In this document: piece by piece, positions 7,511 to 19,209 of the stretch
How the letters are laid out: every line of letters starts with the position of its first letter
Position numbering within the stretch: position 1 is the first letter of the stretch
DNA from: Streptomyces sp. SID12501
Lineage (GTDB): Bacteria; Actinomycetota; Actinomycetes; Streptomycetales; Streptomycetaceae
Assembly (NCBI RefSeq): GCF_010550245.1
Contig: NZ_JAAGLU010000006.1
Span: 62,001-126,000 of the forward strand
Direction: 5' to 3'
Length of the DNA: 64,000 nucleotides
Notes under the pieces: model-generated
Databases searched by the model: none
The model's input: only the letters and a program-made list of their open reading frames with translations
Told to the model about the DNA's origin: nothing
Translations under genes and position numbers: made by a program

Positions 7511-9184
7511 TCAGCCACCCAGGACGTCGACGAATACCGGGTTCGAATAGAACCACGTATCGGCCCACGGGTCACCGTTTCCGGGCTCGTGAGTGATCGG
7601 CCCGTGCGGGTCGACCGAGGAGCCGAGGTATCCGGCGCCGTGCCGGTTGCCGTCGCTGCCCCGCAGCCGGACGTAGAACGACTCGTCGCCGGCGGTCAGC
7701 GGCACGCGCAGGGTGTAGGTCCCCGTGCGGCCCGTCACGTCCTTCGACTTCACGACCTTCGTGTCCGGCGCCTGCCAGGTGTCCCGGTCGGCGACCCGGC
7801 CGCGCACCGCGCCCCGGATCACGTCGACGTGCGCCAACTCGGGCAGGATTCCCTGGGGGTTGAGACGCGAGGCGCTGGTCACGGTGATGTTCAGCGTGAG
7901 CTTCTCGCCCTTGCGGACCCGGAGCCGGCCGCCCAGCGTGACACCCCGGCCGAAGTCGCAGTCACGCGTCAGCCGTACGTCGAGCCCGTCCAGCAGGTGG
8001 CCGTGGTCCAGCCAGACCCGGCCCGCGCGCATACCCGCCATCACCGAGCGGTAGCCGTAGCCGGTGACGCCCACGTGGGTGCGGCTGAACTGGCCGGGCC
8101 AGAAGTCGCTGCCGGGCTGCGGGCTGTCGGTGTTCACCGGGTCGGGCAGCTTGCCGGTGTTGTCGAAGTTCTGCCCGGCCGGCCAGTCACCGTTCTTCCA
8201 GGTGTCGAAGACGATCCGGTGCGCGTCGGAGTTCGTGGTGATCGAGAACAGGCTGCCTTCAGCCAGCATCGAGTCCCACAGCCCGCCGACCGTCGCGGTC
8301 GCCCAGTCGAAGCCGCCGTACGTCCGGTACCCGTCCGCCGGATAGCCCTGCCAGGACTGCGCCGAGGGCTTGTTCTCGTACTCGCCGCGGATCGAGTTGG
8401 CCCCGCGCCAGCCGGGAATGGCCGCGCCCTGGGCGCCGGGTGCGCCCTCCATGCCGATCATGATCTCGGGGGCCGCGTCACGCCAGTTGCGGATCTCGTG
8501 CGGGGAGTCGATGCCCAGGCGCATCGGGTGGTTGGCGAGGACCAGCACGTCGTCGACGTAACCGGTGCGGCGCTGCTCGGCCAGCCACTGGATGCCCTTG
8601 ACTGCGTGCGCCTCGTTGCGGGCGGTGTCCGCGCCGCCGGCCGAACCGTCCGTGTAGCCGAGGAGCTTGCCGTCGTAGGCGCTCTCGAACTTGGTGAGCA
8701 GGTCGACCTCGTGGCGGCCGGGAGGTGAGAACACCGTGCAGTGCTCGGCACCCGGGATGTACCACTCCAGGCCCTGGAAGATCAGCTGACGCGGGTTCTC
8801 CGCCCGCGCCTTGAGGATCTCGGCGTGCTCCAGCGGGGCGCCGAACTGGGCGTGGCCGAAGTTGGAGTGCTCGGTGAACACCATCCAGTCGAGGCCGAAC
8901 TTCTCGCCCGCCGCCGCCAGTTGGGAGAACGTGTACTTGGCGTCGTGGCTGTACACGGTGTGGATGTGATGGTCGCCGACGAGGTAGGCGAGGCGCGGGT
9001 CACTGCCGCCGAGCCGTCGCGGGCCGGCCGCGGCGGAGGCGGGCGTCGCCAGTGACCCGGCGGCGAAGGCGGCGCCGAACAGGCCCGCCCGGTGCAGGAG
9101 TTGGCGCCGGGAGACGCCCTGGGCGTCGAGGCCGGCGGGGGAGACGGCGGGGTCCGCCCAGGCAGGCAGCTGCTGCTCTGTCAT
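7511..9184 (-). CDS. Tat-exported PHP-domain phosphoesterase
   Basis: A 557-residue protein. The Tat signal SRRQLLHRAGLFGAAFAAGS lies at residues 25-44 with cleavage expected around ASAAAG near 52. The PHP metal motif DHHIHTVYSHD follows near 70-80, then FTEHSNFGH, NHPMRLGID and a late SDAHR near 323, which together supply the expected metal ligands. The C-terminal 150 residues look like a beta-sandwich. PHP proteins hydrolyse phosphate esters; this type is extracellular. It sits between a calcineurin-type phosphoesterase gene and a small secreted protein gene, forming an exported phosphate-ester-cleaving group downstream of the glycan importer genes. Confidence 0.85.
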   Translation of the reverse strand: MTEQQLPAWADPAVSPAGLDAQGVSRRQLLHRAGLFGAAFAAGSLATPASAAAGPRRLGGSDPRLAYLVGDHHIHTVYSHDAKYTFSQLAAAGEKFGLDWMVFTEHSNFGHAQFGAPLEHAEILKARAENPRQLIFQGLEWYIPGAEHCTVFSPPGRHEVDLLTKFESAYDGKLLGYTDGSAGGADTARNEAHAVKGIQWLAEQRRTGYVDDVLVLANHPMRLGIDSPHEIRNWRDAAPEIMIGMEGAPGAQGAAIPGWRGANSIRGEYENKPSAQSWQGYPADGYRTYGGFDWATATVGGLWDSMLAEGSLFSITTNSDAHRIVFDTWKNGDWPAGQNFDNTGKLPDPVNTDSPQPGSDFWPGQFSRTHVGVTGYGYRSVMAGMRAGRVWLDHGHLLDGLDVRLTRDCDFGRGVTLGGRLRVRKGEKLTLNITVTSASRLNPQGILPELAHVDVIRGAVRGRVADRDTWQAPDTKVVKSKDVTGRTGTYTLRVPLTAGDESFYVRLRGSDGNRHGAGYLGSSVDPHGPITHEPGNGDPWADTWFYSNPVFVDVLGG

Positions 9185-9296
9185 GGTCTGTGGGTTCCTT
9201 GGGATCTGGTCGGATCTGGTCGGATCCGGAGAGCTGTGGAGTCCAGGAGGCTTGGCGGAGCCCGACGGGGTGTGCGTCAGTGGTTGACGGGGGGTG

Positions 9297-11156
9297 TCAG
9301 CGGTTCATGAACGCGCTGACGGGCAGCGCCCGTTCGACGATCCGTACGTCGCCCAGGCGGCCGTGCAGGATCTGGTCGATCTTCCCCGCGTACTCGTAGC
9401 CGCCGAGCAGCCAGGGCAGCCCGACCGAGGTGAGCCCGACCGCGGTGGCGTGCGGATTGCGGGCCACCGGGCAGCCCTGGACGTACAGCGTGGTGTGCCG
9501 GCCGTCGTTGACCACGGCCACGTGCCACCACACCTCCCGCGCGGTCTCGTCGCCCCAGTTGGTCGCGATGCCCTGCTGGTTGAGCGGCCGGACCGCCCAC
9601 TGCGGGCCGGGCCCGTCGGAGAGCGACAGCGTCGCCAGCGGCTCGTCCGGGTCGTCCGCAGTCTTGCCCGCGGCCCCGCCCGTGCCGGTACGGCTGACCA
9701 GTCCGGCCCAGGCGTGGTGCGCGGGGTCCCAGTCGGCGGGCAGACGGTAGAACGCCTCGATGGTGTAACCCGCCTTGAAGGTGGCCGAGTTGAGGGGTGC
9801 GCCGTCGACCGTGCGCAGATACGCGCCCTTCAGGGGGGACTTGTAGCCCTGGAACTCCAGACTGCCGTGGCCCGGCTGGTCAGGGTGGTGGTCGGACGAC
9901 CAGGTGAGGGCGGCCGCGCCGACTGTGACCAGGCTCAGGTCGTTGCCACGGCCCGACTGGTCGCGGACCGTGCCGGTCACGGCCGCGCCGTCCCGCTGTC
10001 CGTCGAAGCGCCAGTAGGCGACGGTCCCGGGAACCAGCATCTTCTTCACCGGCCGGGCCGGTCGCGGCGCCACCGGCGCGAAGCCCGAGAACCGCTGCTC
10101 GAAGTCGATGTCCACGGAGAAGCGGTCCGCGTCGCCGGACAGCTCCATCTCCTCGCGCTCCAGCTCGTTCAGCCCCTTGGCCGCCCGGCCCAGGATCCAC
10201 GGCGAGACCGTCTCGACGTCGATGGTGTCGCGGTCGAGGTCGAAGTGGTAAAGGCGGATCATCGCCGCACCACCGTAGTAACGGTTCTGATAGTTCGTCA
10301 GATGCAGGTGGACGTCGTTCCCGGCCGCGTTCTTGCGGGTGGCGCGGGCGGCGGGCCAGTAGTGCCCGTTGAGGGTGAGGAAGATCTGGTCGTGGTTCTT
10401 GACCAGCTTGGCCCACAGCTGCTGCCCGTACGCGGAGAGCGTGTCGTCCTCGTACACCAGCTCGTGCGTGGTGAGGACGACCGGCAGGGTCGGGTGCTGG
10501 GCGATGACGCTCTCGGCCCAGGCGTACCCCTTGTCCGACAGCCGCCAGTCCAGGGCGAGGACGAGCCACTCGCGGTCGGCCGCCCTGAAGACGTGGAAGG
10601 TGTTGTAGCCGTCGGCCGAGGCACCGCCGAAGGTCCGCTTGGACCGGAAGCGCTCGGGACCGAAGACGTCCAGGTACGGGGTCGCCCCGCGCTGGTCGGT
10701 GGTGGACGAGCGGACATCGTGGTTGCCCGCGAGGACGCTGTAGCCCACCCCGCGCCGGTCGAGCAGCTCGAACGCCTTGCCCGCGGCGTCGACTTCGGCC
10801 TGGGCGCCGTTCTCCGTGATGTCGCCCAGATGCGTGAGGAAGACGATGTTCTCGTCCCGCCCGTGCTCCAGCAGATAGCGCAGCGAGGCCTCGATCGGCG
10901 CGGGGTTGATGCTCGGCCCGTCGAAGAGGTACTGGGTGTCGGGCATCACGGCGAGCGTGAACCGGCGGCTCTCGGTGTCGGGCCGCCACGATGAACGCGT
11001 CTGGTCCGTCAATGCCTCGGCGGCCGTCGGCAGGGCGACGGACGTGGTCGCCGCCGCCCCGATCAGCGCGGTCGCCCGCAGGAAGGTACGCCGTCCGGCG
11101 CCCGCCTGAGGTGCTTCAAGGGCAGGCTCGTGCCCGGACTCGTGCGAGGTGCACAC
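9297..11156 (-). CDS. Tat-exported metallophosphoesterase with LamG-like domain
   Basis: This 619-residue protein starts at GTG 11156, with CGGAG 6 nt upstream. The Tat signal is RRTFLRATALIGAAATTSVA near residues 22-41. The calcineurin-like domain (about 65-330) shows MPDTQY, HLGDITENG, LAGNHD, TTHELV and NGHYW, the standard metal-ligand series. Residues about 390-615 form a concanavalin/LamG-type jelly roll beginning VAYWRFDGQ, a fold often used for carbohydrate binding. The pairing suggests an extracellular phosphoesterase that docks on a polysaccharide. It follows the beta-galactosidase gene after 51 nt in the same direction. Confidence 0.87.
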   Translation of the reverse strand: MCTSHESGHEPALEAPQAGAGRRTFLRATALIGAAATTSVALPTAAEALTDQTRSSWRPDTESRRFTLAVMPDTQYLFDGPSINPAPIEASLRYLLEHGRDENIVFLTHLGDITENGAQAEVDAAGKAFELLDRRGVGYSVLAGNHDVRSSTTDQRGATPYLDVFGPERFRSKRTFGGASADGYNTFHVFRAADREWLVLALDWRLSDKGYAWAESVIAQHPTLPVVLTTHELVYEDDTLSAYGQQLWAKLVKNHDQIFLTLNGHYWPAARATRKNAAGNDVHLHLTNYQNRYYGGAAMIRLYHFDLDRDTIDVETVSPWILGRAAKGLNELEREEMELSGDADRFSVDIDFEQRFSGFAPVAPRPARPVKKMLVPGTVAYWRFDGQRDGAAVTGTVRDQSGRGNDLSLVTVGAAALTWSSDHHPDQPGHGSLEFQGYKSPLKGAYLRTVDGAPLNSATFKAGYTIEAFYRLPADWDPAHHAWAGLVSRTGTGGAAGKTADDPDEPLATLSLSDGPGPQWAVRPLNQQGIATNWGDETAREVWWHVAVVNDGRHTTLYVQGCPVARNPHATAVGLTSVGLPWLLGGYEYAGKIDQILHGRLGDVRIVERALPVSAFMNR

Positions 11157-11207
11157 AGCTGACTCCGTAAGAGGTTCTTTGAGGTGAGAGGAGGTGTGTG
11201 GGGGGAG

Positions 11208-14128
<2,921 letters not shown>

Positions 14129-14132
<4 letters not shown>

Positions 14133-14968
14133 CCTCGGACAGCTCCCTTCGCGAGGTCGCCGATGATCTGCTTGGCGCCGACCGCGAACACGATCAGCAG
14201 CGGGACGAGGGCGAGCAGGGCGCCGGTCATCACGATCCCGTAGTCGGTGGTGCCGTGGGTGCCGTTGAGCTGGGACAGCGCGACCTGGAGGGTCACGTTG
14301 TCGGGGTTGGTGAGGGAGATCAGGGGCCAGGCGAAGTCGTTCCACTGGCCCATGAAGGTGAAGATGCCGAGGAAGGCGAGACCGGGGCGGACCACGGGCA
14401 GCGCCACGTGCCAGTACTGGCGCAGGAAGTTCGCGCCGTCCAGCCTGGAGGCGTCGAGCAGCTCGTCGTGGATGGCCGTCTTCATGTACTGGCGCATCCA
14501 GAAGATGCCGAAGGCGTTGGCGGCGGCCGGCACGATCAGCGCGGTCATCGAGCCGATCCAGCCGATCTTCGCCATGACGACGAACTGCGGGATCACCGAC
14601 AGCTGCGCCGGGACCATGAAGATGACCATGAGCAGCCCGAACAGCAGCCCCTTGCCGGGGAACTCGAACTTGGCGAAGACGAAGGCCGCCAGCGAGTCGA
14701 AGAGCAGGACCAGGAAGGTCACCGACACCGCGACCAGCAGCGAGTTCCACATCGACCCGAAGAAGTCGATGGCATCGAAGAGGTTGCGGACGTTCTCCAG
14801 GAAATGCGTGCCCGGCAGCAGCTTCGGCGGGTACGAGAAGATCTCCGTCGAGCTGTGCGTCGACATGATGACGGCCCAGTAGAACGGGAAGGCCGAGAGC
14901 AGCGTGCCGATGATCAGCGGTAGGTGCAGCGCGAGCCCTCGACGCCGGGACCCCTTGATGGATGCCAT
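14129..14968 (-). CDS. Carbohydrate ABC transporter permease, MalG type
   Basis: A 279-residue inner-membrane permease with six hydrophobic segments and the EAA-type loop ELLDASRLDGANFLRQYWHV that contacts the ATPase. Like most Streptomyces sugar importers of this class the locus has no ATPase gene; in this genus a shared MsiK-type ATPase normally energises them, so that partner is expected elsewhere. The gene lies 14 nt after the stop of the MalF-type gene and overlaps the lacZ-like start by 4 nt. Confidence 0.92.
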
Positions 14969-14982
14969 GATGCGGGCCCTTC

Positions 14983-15933
14983 CTAGTCGCCCCGGCGCTG
15001 CACGAGGCGCCAGTTGATGATCGAGAAGAGGACGACGACGAGGAAGATGCCCCACGCCACCGCGGCTCCGTACCCGAAGTCGTTGTTGTCGAAGGTCTGC
15101 TGGAAGAAGTAGAGGACCATCGTCTGGCCCGAGTGGCCCGGACCGCCCGCGAACGTCGAGTCGTTGGACGAGGTCTGGAGCAGGACCTGTGGTTCGGAGA
15201 AGCTCTGCAGGCCCGTGACCGTCGAGACGACGAGCACGAACAGCAGCGTGGGCCGCAGCAGCGGCAGCGTGATCCGGAAGAAGGTCTGGACGGGTCCTGC
15301 GCCGTCCATGCGCGCCGCCTCGTACAGCTCGCCCGGGACGGTCTGGAGACCGGCGAGGAAGATGATGGCGTTGTAGCCGGTCCACTGCCAGGTCATCAGG
15401 GCCGCGATGGTGACCTTGATGCCCCACGGGGTGTTCAGCCAGGCGATCTGGTCGATCCCCACCACGTTCAGGACGGCGTTCACCATGCCGGCGTTGGTGG
15501 AGAAGATCGAGCCGAAGACGATCGCGATGGCGACGACCGAGGTGATGCTCGGCAGGAAGTACGCGACGCGGTACAGGCTCTTGAACCGGACCGCCGAGTT
15601 GAGCATCACGGCCGTGACCATCGCCAGGAGGATCATGGGGAAGGTGGCCATCGCCCAGATGATGATCGTGTTGCCGATCGAGTTCCAGAAGTCGCTGTCG
15701 CTCAGCAGGTATTGGTACTGCGAGAGCCCGGCCCACTCCATCGAGCCGAGGCCGTCCCAGCGGTGGAAGGACAGGTAGAGCGAGAAGCCGACCGGGAACA
15801 GTCCGAAGCCGAGGAAGATCAGATAGAAGGGGGAGATCGCGGCGTAGAGGTGCCAGTACTTGCGCAGGCCCTTCTTCGGCCCGACCGCGGGGGGCCGTGT
15901 CACCACGGGTGATGTGCGCTCGATGACCGCCAT
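14983..15933 (-). CDS. Carbohydrate ABC transporter permease, MalF type
   Basis: This permease has 316 residues from ATG 15933, six membrane segments and the EAA loop YEAARMDGAGPVQTFFRITL. The start codon shares one base with the TGA stop of the binding-protein gene (TGATG), so the two are translationally coupled; a longer in-frame start at 15972 would sit inside that gene and is less likely. It pairs with the MalG-type gene to form the channel of a sugar importer. Confidence 0.92.
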   Translation of the reverse strand: MAVIERTSPVVTRPPAVGPKKGLRKYWHLYAAISPFYLIFLGFGLFPVGFSLYLSFHRWDGLGSMEWAGLSQYQYLLSDSDFWNSIGNTIIIWAMATFPMILLAMVTAVMLNSAVRFKSLYRVAYFLPSITSVVAIAIVFGSIFSTNAGMVNAVLNVVGIDQIAWLNTPWGIKVTIAALMTWQWTGYNAIIFLAGLQTVPGELYEAARMDGAGPVQTFFRITLPLLRPTLLFVLVVSTVTGLQSFSEPQVLLQTSSNDSTFAGGPGHSGQTMVLYFFQQTFDNNDFGYGAAVAWGIFLVVVLFSIINWRLVQRRGD

Positions 15934-17261
15934 CAGTAGCTCACCCCCAGGTGCTTCGCGATCCGACGGCACTTGCTCATGGCGTCACTCCAGGCCTTCT
16001 CCGGGTCCTTGCCGAGGACGCCTACGTTCTTGATCTCGTCCTTGATGGGCGTTCCGAGCGCGATGTCGTACGGGCTGTTGTAGGCGACCACGATCTTCTG
16101 CGCGGCGGGCCCGAAGATGTCCGTGGTGACCTGGCCGCCGAAGAAGGGGTCGGGCTCCCGCATCTGCTTCAGGCCGTACGAGGCGGGCGTGGAGGGGAAG
16201 AGGCCGGCGTCGACGTAACCCTGCGCCTGGTTGGCCGCGTCGAGGATCCAGGTGATGATCTTGAAGGCCTGCTCGGGCTCCCGGCACGCCTTGGTGATCG
16301 ACAGGAACGAGCCGCCGTTGTTGGCGGGCCGCACGGGCATGTCGGCCACCCGCCACCTGCCCTTGGTCTTCGGCACACCGCTCTTGATGTCGAAGCTGGC
16401 CCAGGAGGCGTTCAACTGGCTCGGCAGCTTGCCGTCCTGGATGGCCGACAGCTGGTCCGGGGTGCCGCCCACCAGGTCGGAGACGATCTTCCGCCGCTTG
16501 GCCTCCACGGCCAGTGCCCAGGCCTGGCGCACGTGTTCCTGGTCGCCGATGAAGTGGCGGTCCTTGTCGACGTACCGCTTCGAACCCTGCTCCACGACGT
16601 TCCCGAAGACGGAGCTGATGTCGGTGAGCAGTTTCGCTCCCGGGACGCGCTTGCCGAGTTGCTCGCCCGCGTCGAAGAACCTCTCCCAGGTGTTCAGTTC
16701 GTTCGACACGTCGTCGGGCTCGTACGGCAGGCCCGCCTTGCGGAAGATCTCGTACTGGTAGTAGTGCGCGACCGGCCCGCAGTCGATCGGGAAGCCGACC
16801 ATCGTGCCGTCGTCGGCGATGCCCTGGTCCCACTTCCAGGACAGGTACTGGCTCTTGTACTTCTCCGCGCCCAGTGTCCGCAGATCGATGAACTGGTCGG
16901 CGTTCGGCAGGTAGGCGGCCATGTCCTCGCCCTTGAGCCCCGCGATGTCGGGGATGTGGGCCTGGCCGGTGATGGTGGTGATGAGCTTGGAGCGGTACTG
17001 GCCGCCGATCTGGATGGCCCGGAGGTCCACCGAGCTGTCGTAGCGGGCCTTGGCGTTCTTGACGACGGTGTCGCTCAGGCCGCCGCTCCAGTACCACAGG
17101 ACCATGTCGCGCCCGGTGGAGCCGGTCGGAACGGCGCAGCCGCTCGCCAGGCCCCCGAGCGCCGTGGCGGCCGTGCCGGCCAGGCCCGCGCGCAGGAGGC
17201 CTCTTCGTGAGAGCTGCACAGCTCCCACCGCCTTTCGGATCTGTTCGGTGCGTAAGTGCAT
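15933..17261 (-). CDS. ABC sugar-binding lipoprotein
   Basis: An extracellular solute-binding protein (family 1) of 442 residues from ATG 17261. A Tat-like motif SRRGLLRAG lies at about 18-26, followed by a hydrophobic stretch and a lipobox ending GLASGC near residue 42, so it is probably a Tat-exported lipoprotein. The ATG has no ribosome site. GTG 17219, preceded closely by GGTGGGAG, would give a more ordinary signal peptide and may be the true start. The pattern VLWYWSGG at the mature N-terminus is typical of oligosaccharide-binding proteins. Ligand unknown; the linked GH2, GH4 and GH38 genes suggest a mixed galactose/mannose oligosaccharide. Confidence 0.9.
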   Translation of the reverse strand: MHLRTEQIRKAVGAVQLSRRGLLRAGLAGTAATALGGLASGCAVPTGSTGRDMVLWYWSGGLSDTVVKNAKARYDSSVDLRAIQIGGQYRSKLITTITGQAHIPDIAGLKGEDMAAYLPNADQFIDLRTLGAEKYKSQYLSWKWDQGIADDGTMVGFPIDCGPVAHYYQYEIFRKAGLPYEPDDVSNELNTWERFFDAGEQLGKRVPGAKLLTDISSVFGNVVEQGSKRYVDKDRHFIGDQEHVRQAWALAVEAKRRKIVSDLVGGTPDQLSAIQDGKLPSQLNASWASFDIKSGVPKTKGRWRVADMPVRPANNGGSFLSITKACREPEQAFKIITWILDAANQAQGYVDAGLFPSTPASYGLKQMREPDPFFGGQVTTDIFGPAAQKIVVAYNSPYDIALGTPIKDEIKNVGVLGKDPEKAWSDAMSKCRRIAKHLGVSY

Positions 17262-17303
17262 CAGGGCGTGAGTGAGTAAGGGGGAGAGGGGGGAAGGGGG
17301 AAG

Positions 17304-18308
17304 TCAGGGTGTGACGGGCGCGAACCGCACCGGTGGCCCCGGATCGGCCGGCAGCCGGTCGGCCAGGAAGCCGTAGGCGCGCCGCAGTTCGGGGTCCTCC
17401 AGCGTGTGCCACCAGCGGTGGACGTGGTACCAGCCGGGCGCGGCCAGCGCCCCGCCGCGTTCCCGTACGGACAGGGAGGCGGCCAGTACGGCGAACCGCA
17501 GCCGCTCCTCCAGCGGCCAGCCGCCGAGCGAGGCGGCGACGAAACTGGCGCCGAACACGTCACCGGCGCCCGTCGGGTCCACGACGTCCACGGCCAGGGC
17601 CGGGACCGTGGCGTACTCGCCGGTCGTCTGGTCCACGGCGATCGCGCCGTCACCGCCACGGGTGACGACCGCCACCGGGACGAGTTCGCTGAGCGTGCCC
17701 AGCGCGGCGACCGCGGTGTCCGTACGGGTGTACGCCATCGCCTCGGTCTCGTTGGGGAGGAAGGCGTGGCACAGGGCGAGCTGGTCGAGCAGGTCCGAGG
17801 ACCACACCTGGGTGGGGTCCCAGCCGACGTCCGCGTAGATCTGTGTGCCGTTCGCCGCCGCCTTGGCCAGCCACCGATGGGGCTCGGCCTCCAGGTGGAC
17901 GAGGGCGGTGCGCGCCTCGGGCGGGTCGCCCAGCAGGGTGTCCTGGGAGTACGGGGGCGGCTGCCCGTGGGTGATCAGGGCGCGGTCGCCGTCGTAGGCG
18001 AGCGAGACGGTGACGGGGGTGTGCCAGTCGTCCGCTGTGCGCGAGAGTGAGAGGTCGACGCCCTCCTGGCCTGCGAGGACGTCGCGGCAGTGGGTGCCGT
18101 ACGCGTCGTCGCCGAAGACCGTGGCCAGGGAGGTCCTCAGACCGTACCGGGAGGCGGCCACGGCGAGGTTCGCGATCCCGCCGGGGCTGGTGCCCATCCC
18201 CGACGTCCAGATCTCCTCGCCGGGCGTCGGGGGCTTGCCCAGGCCGGTGAGGACGAGGTCGAAGAAGAGCAGCCCGGTCAGCAGCACATCGGGCCGTTCG
18301 TCGTCCAC
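17304..18308 (-). CDS. PfkB family carbohydrate kinase
   Basis: A 334-residue ribokinase-fold kinase. The substrate glycine motif is GMGTSPGGIANLAVAA near residues 37-52, and the catalytic anion hole/base motif is DPTGAGDVFGASF near 243-255. Start GTG 18308 is preceded by GAGAGGA 7 nt upstream. It would phosphorylate a monosaccharide released by the linked hydrolases. It is the first gene leftward from the DeoR-type operator, so it probably leads the importer operon; the gap to the binding-protein gene is 42 nt. Confidence 0.88.
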   Translation of the reverse strand: MDDERPDVLLTGLLFFDLVLTGLGKPPTPGEEIWTSGMGTSPGGIANLAVAASRYGLRTSLATVFGDDAYGTHCRDVLAGQEGVDLSLSRTADDWHTPVTVSLAYDGDRALITHGQPPPYSQDTLLGDPPEARTALVHLEAEPHRWLAKAAANGTQIYADVGWDPTQVWSSDLLDQLALCHAFLPNETEAMAYTRTDTAVAALGTLSELVPVAVVTRGGDGAIAVDQTTGEYATVPALAVDVVDPTGAGDVFGASFVAASLGGWPLEERLRFAVLAASLSVRERGGALAAPGWYHVHRWWHTLEDPELRRAYGFLADRLPADPGPPVRFAPVTP

Positions 18309-18320
18309 GTGCGCATCCTC

Positions 18321-18354
18321 TCGTCAAAACTCGTCAGTTTGATGAGTTTGATGA
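18321..18354. promoter_or_regulatory. Candidate DeoR-type operator, long inverted repeat
   Basis: TCGTCAAAACTCGTCA (18321-18336) faces TGATGAGTTTGATGA (18340-18354) across a 3-bp centre with only a few mismatches. TCRTCAAA-type half-sites are typical of DeoR-family operators. It lies between the divergent kinase and regulator genes and touches the kinase ribosome site, so binding would block the leftward operon directly. Confidence 0.6.
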
Positions 18355-18423
18355 CCGGAATCGTGCGCGTCTTCAGAAGATTTGGCAAGAGTCGAGCAGA
18401 AGCAAGCATAGAAATGATTGAAG

Positions 18424-19209
18424 ATGACGAGTACTGTTCACCGTGTGCTGGCAGAACGACGACATCAACTCATCCTGCGGGCCCTGCGTTCAGGGGGCCC
18501 CGCAGCCGTGACCGATCTCTCCGAGCAGCTGGGCGTGAGCCCCGCCACCGTCCGGCGTGACCTGGTCAGACTGGAGGAGGAGGGACTGCTCACACGTGTA
18601 CACGGCGGTGCCGTGGTCGAGGAGGGCGACCAGCCCTTCGCCGAGGTCGCCGAGGTGCGCGTCGCCGAGAAGGACGCGATAGCCGCCAAGGCCGCCTCCC
18701 TCGTCGAGGACGGCTCCTCCGTGCTGCTCGACATCGGCACCACCGCCTACCGGCTGGCCCGGCAGCTGCACGGCCGCCGGCTCACCGTGATCACCAGCAA
18801 CCTGGTGGTCTTCGAGGAGCTGCTGGACGACGAGGGCATCGAACTGGTGCTCCTCGGCGGCATGGTCCGGCGCGAGTACCGCTCCCTGGTCGGCTTCCTC
18901 ACCGAGGACAACCTGCGCCAGCTGCACGCCGACTGGCTCTTCCTGGGCACCAGCGGCGTCCGGCCGGGCGGCCAGGTGATGGACACCACGGTGGTCGAGG
19001 TGCCGGTCAAGCGCGCCATGATCAAGTCCGCCGACCGGGTCGTCCTGCTCGCCGACCGGGCCAAGTTCCCCGGCACGGGCATGGCGAAGGTCTGCGGTCC
19101 CGAGGACCTGGACATGGTGGTGACGAACGCGCCGGTGGACCCGGCGACGCAGTCCTCTCTGCAGGAGGCCGGGGTGCAGGTCATCACGGCAGGAAAGGTG
19201 CAACCTTGA
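18424..19209 (+). CDS. DeoR family transcriptional regulator
   Basis: The protein has 261 residues from ATG 18424. The N-terminal DeoR HTH has VTDLSEQLGVSPATVRRDLV near residues 30-49 followed by RVHGGAV. The C-terminal phosphosugar-sensing domain (about 75-235) contains DIGTT, ITSNLVV, LGGMVRREYRSLVG and LGTSGV, the usual ligand-binding loops. It is divergent from the kinase/ABC/lacZ run and overlaps the GH4 gene by 4 nt, so it probably represses both arms and is released by a phosphosugar made by the PfkB kinase. The upstream inverted repeat is its likely operator. Confidence 0.9.
   Translation: MTSTVHRVLAERRHQLILRALRSGGPAAVTDLSEQLGVSPATVRRDLVRLEEEGLLTRVHGGAVVEEGDQPFAEVAEVRVAEKDAIAAKAASLVEDGSSVLLDIGTTAYRLARQLHGRRLTVITSNLVVFEELLDDEGIELVLLGGMVRREYRSLVGFLTEDNLRQLHADWLFLGTSGVRPGGQVMDTTVVEVPVKRAMIKSADRVVLLADRAKFPGTGMAKVCGPEDLDMVVTNAPVDPATQSSLQEAGVQVITAGKVQP

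Noticed and set aside
6464..8728. A 754-codon plus-strand open frame
   Set aside because: Antisense to the secreted protein and PHP phosphoesterase genes, which have clear signal peptides and motifs; no ribosome site or recognisable domain on the plus strand.
9052..9399. Small plus-strand frames between the PHP and metallophosphoesterase genes
   Set aside because: They overlap the start of one gene and the end of the other, and the 112-bp gap between those genes holds no ribosome site or protein-like sequence.
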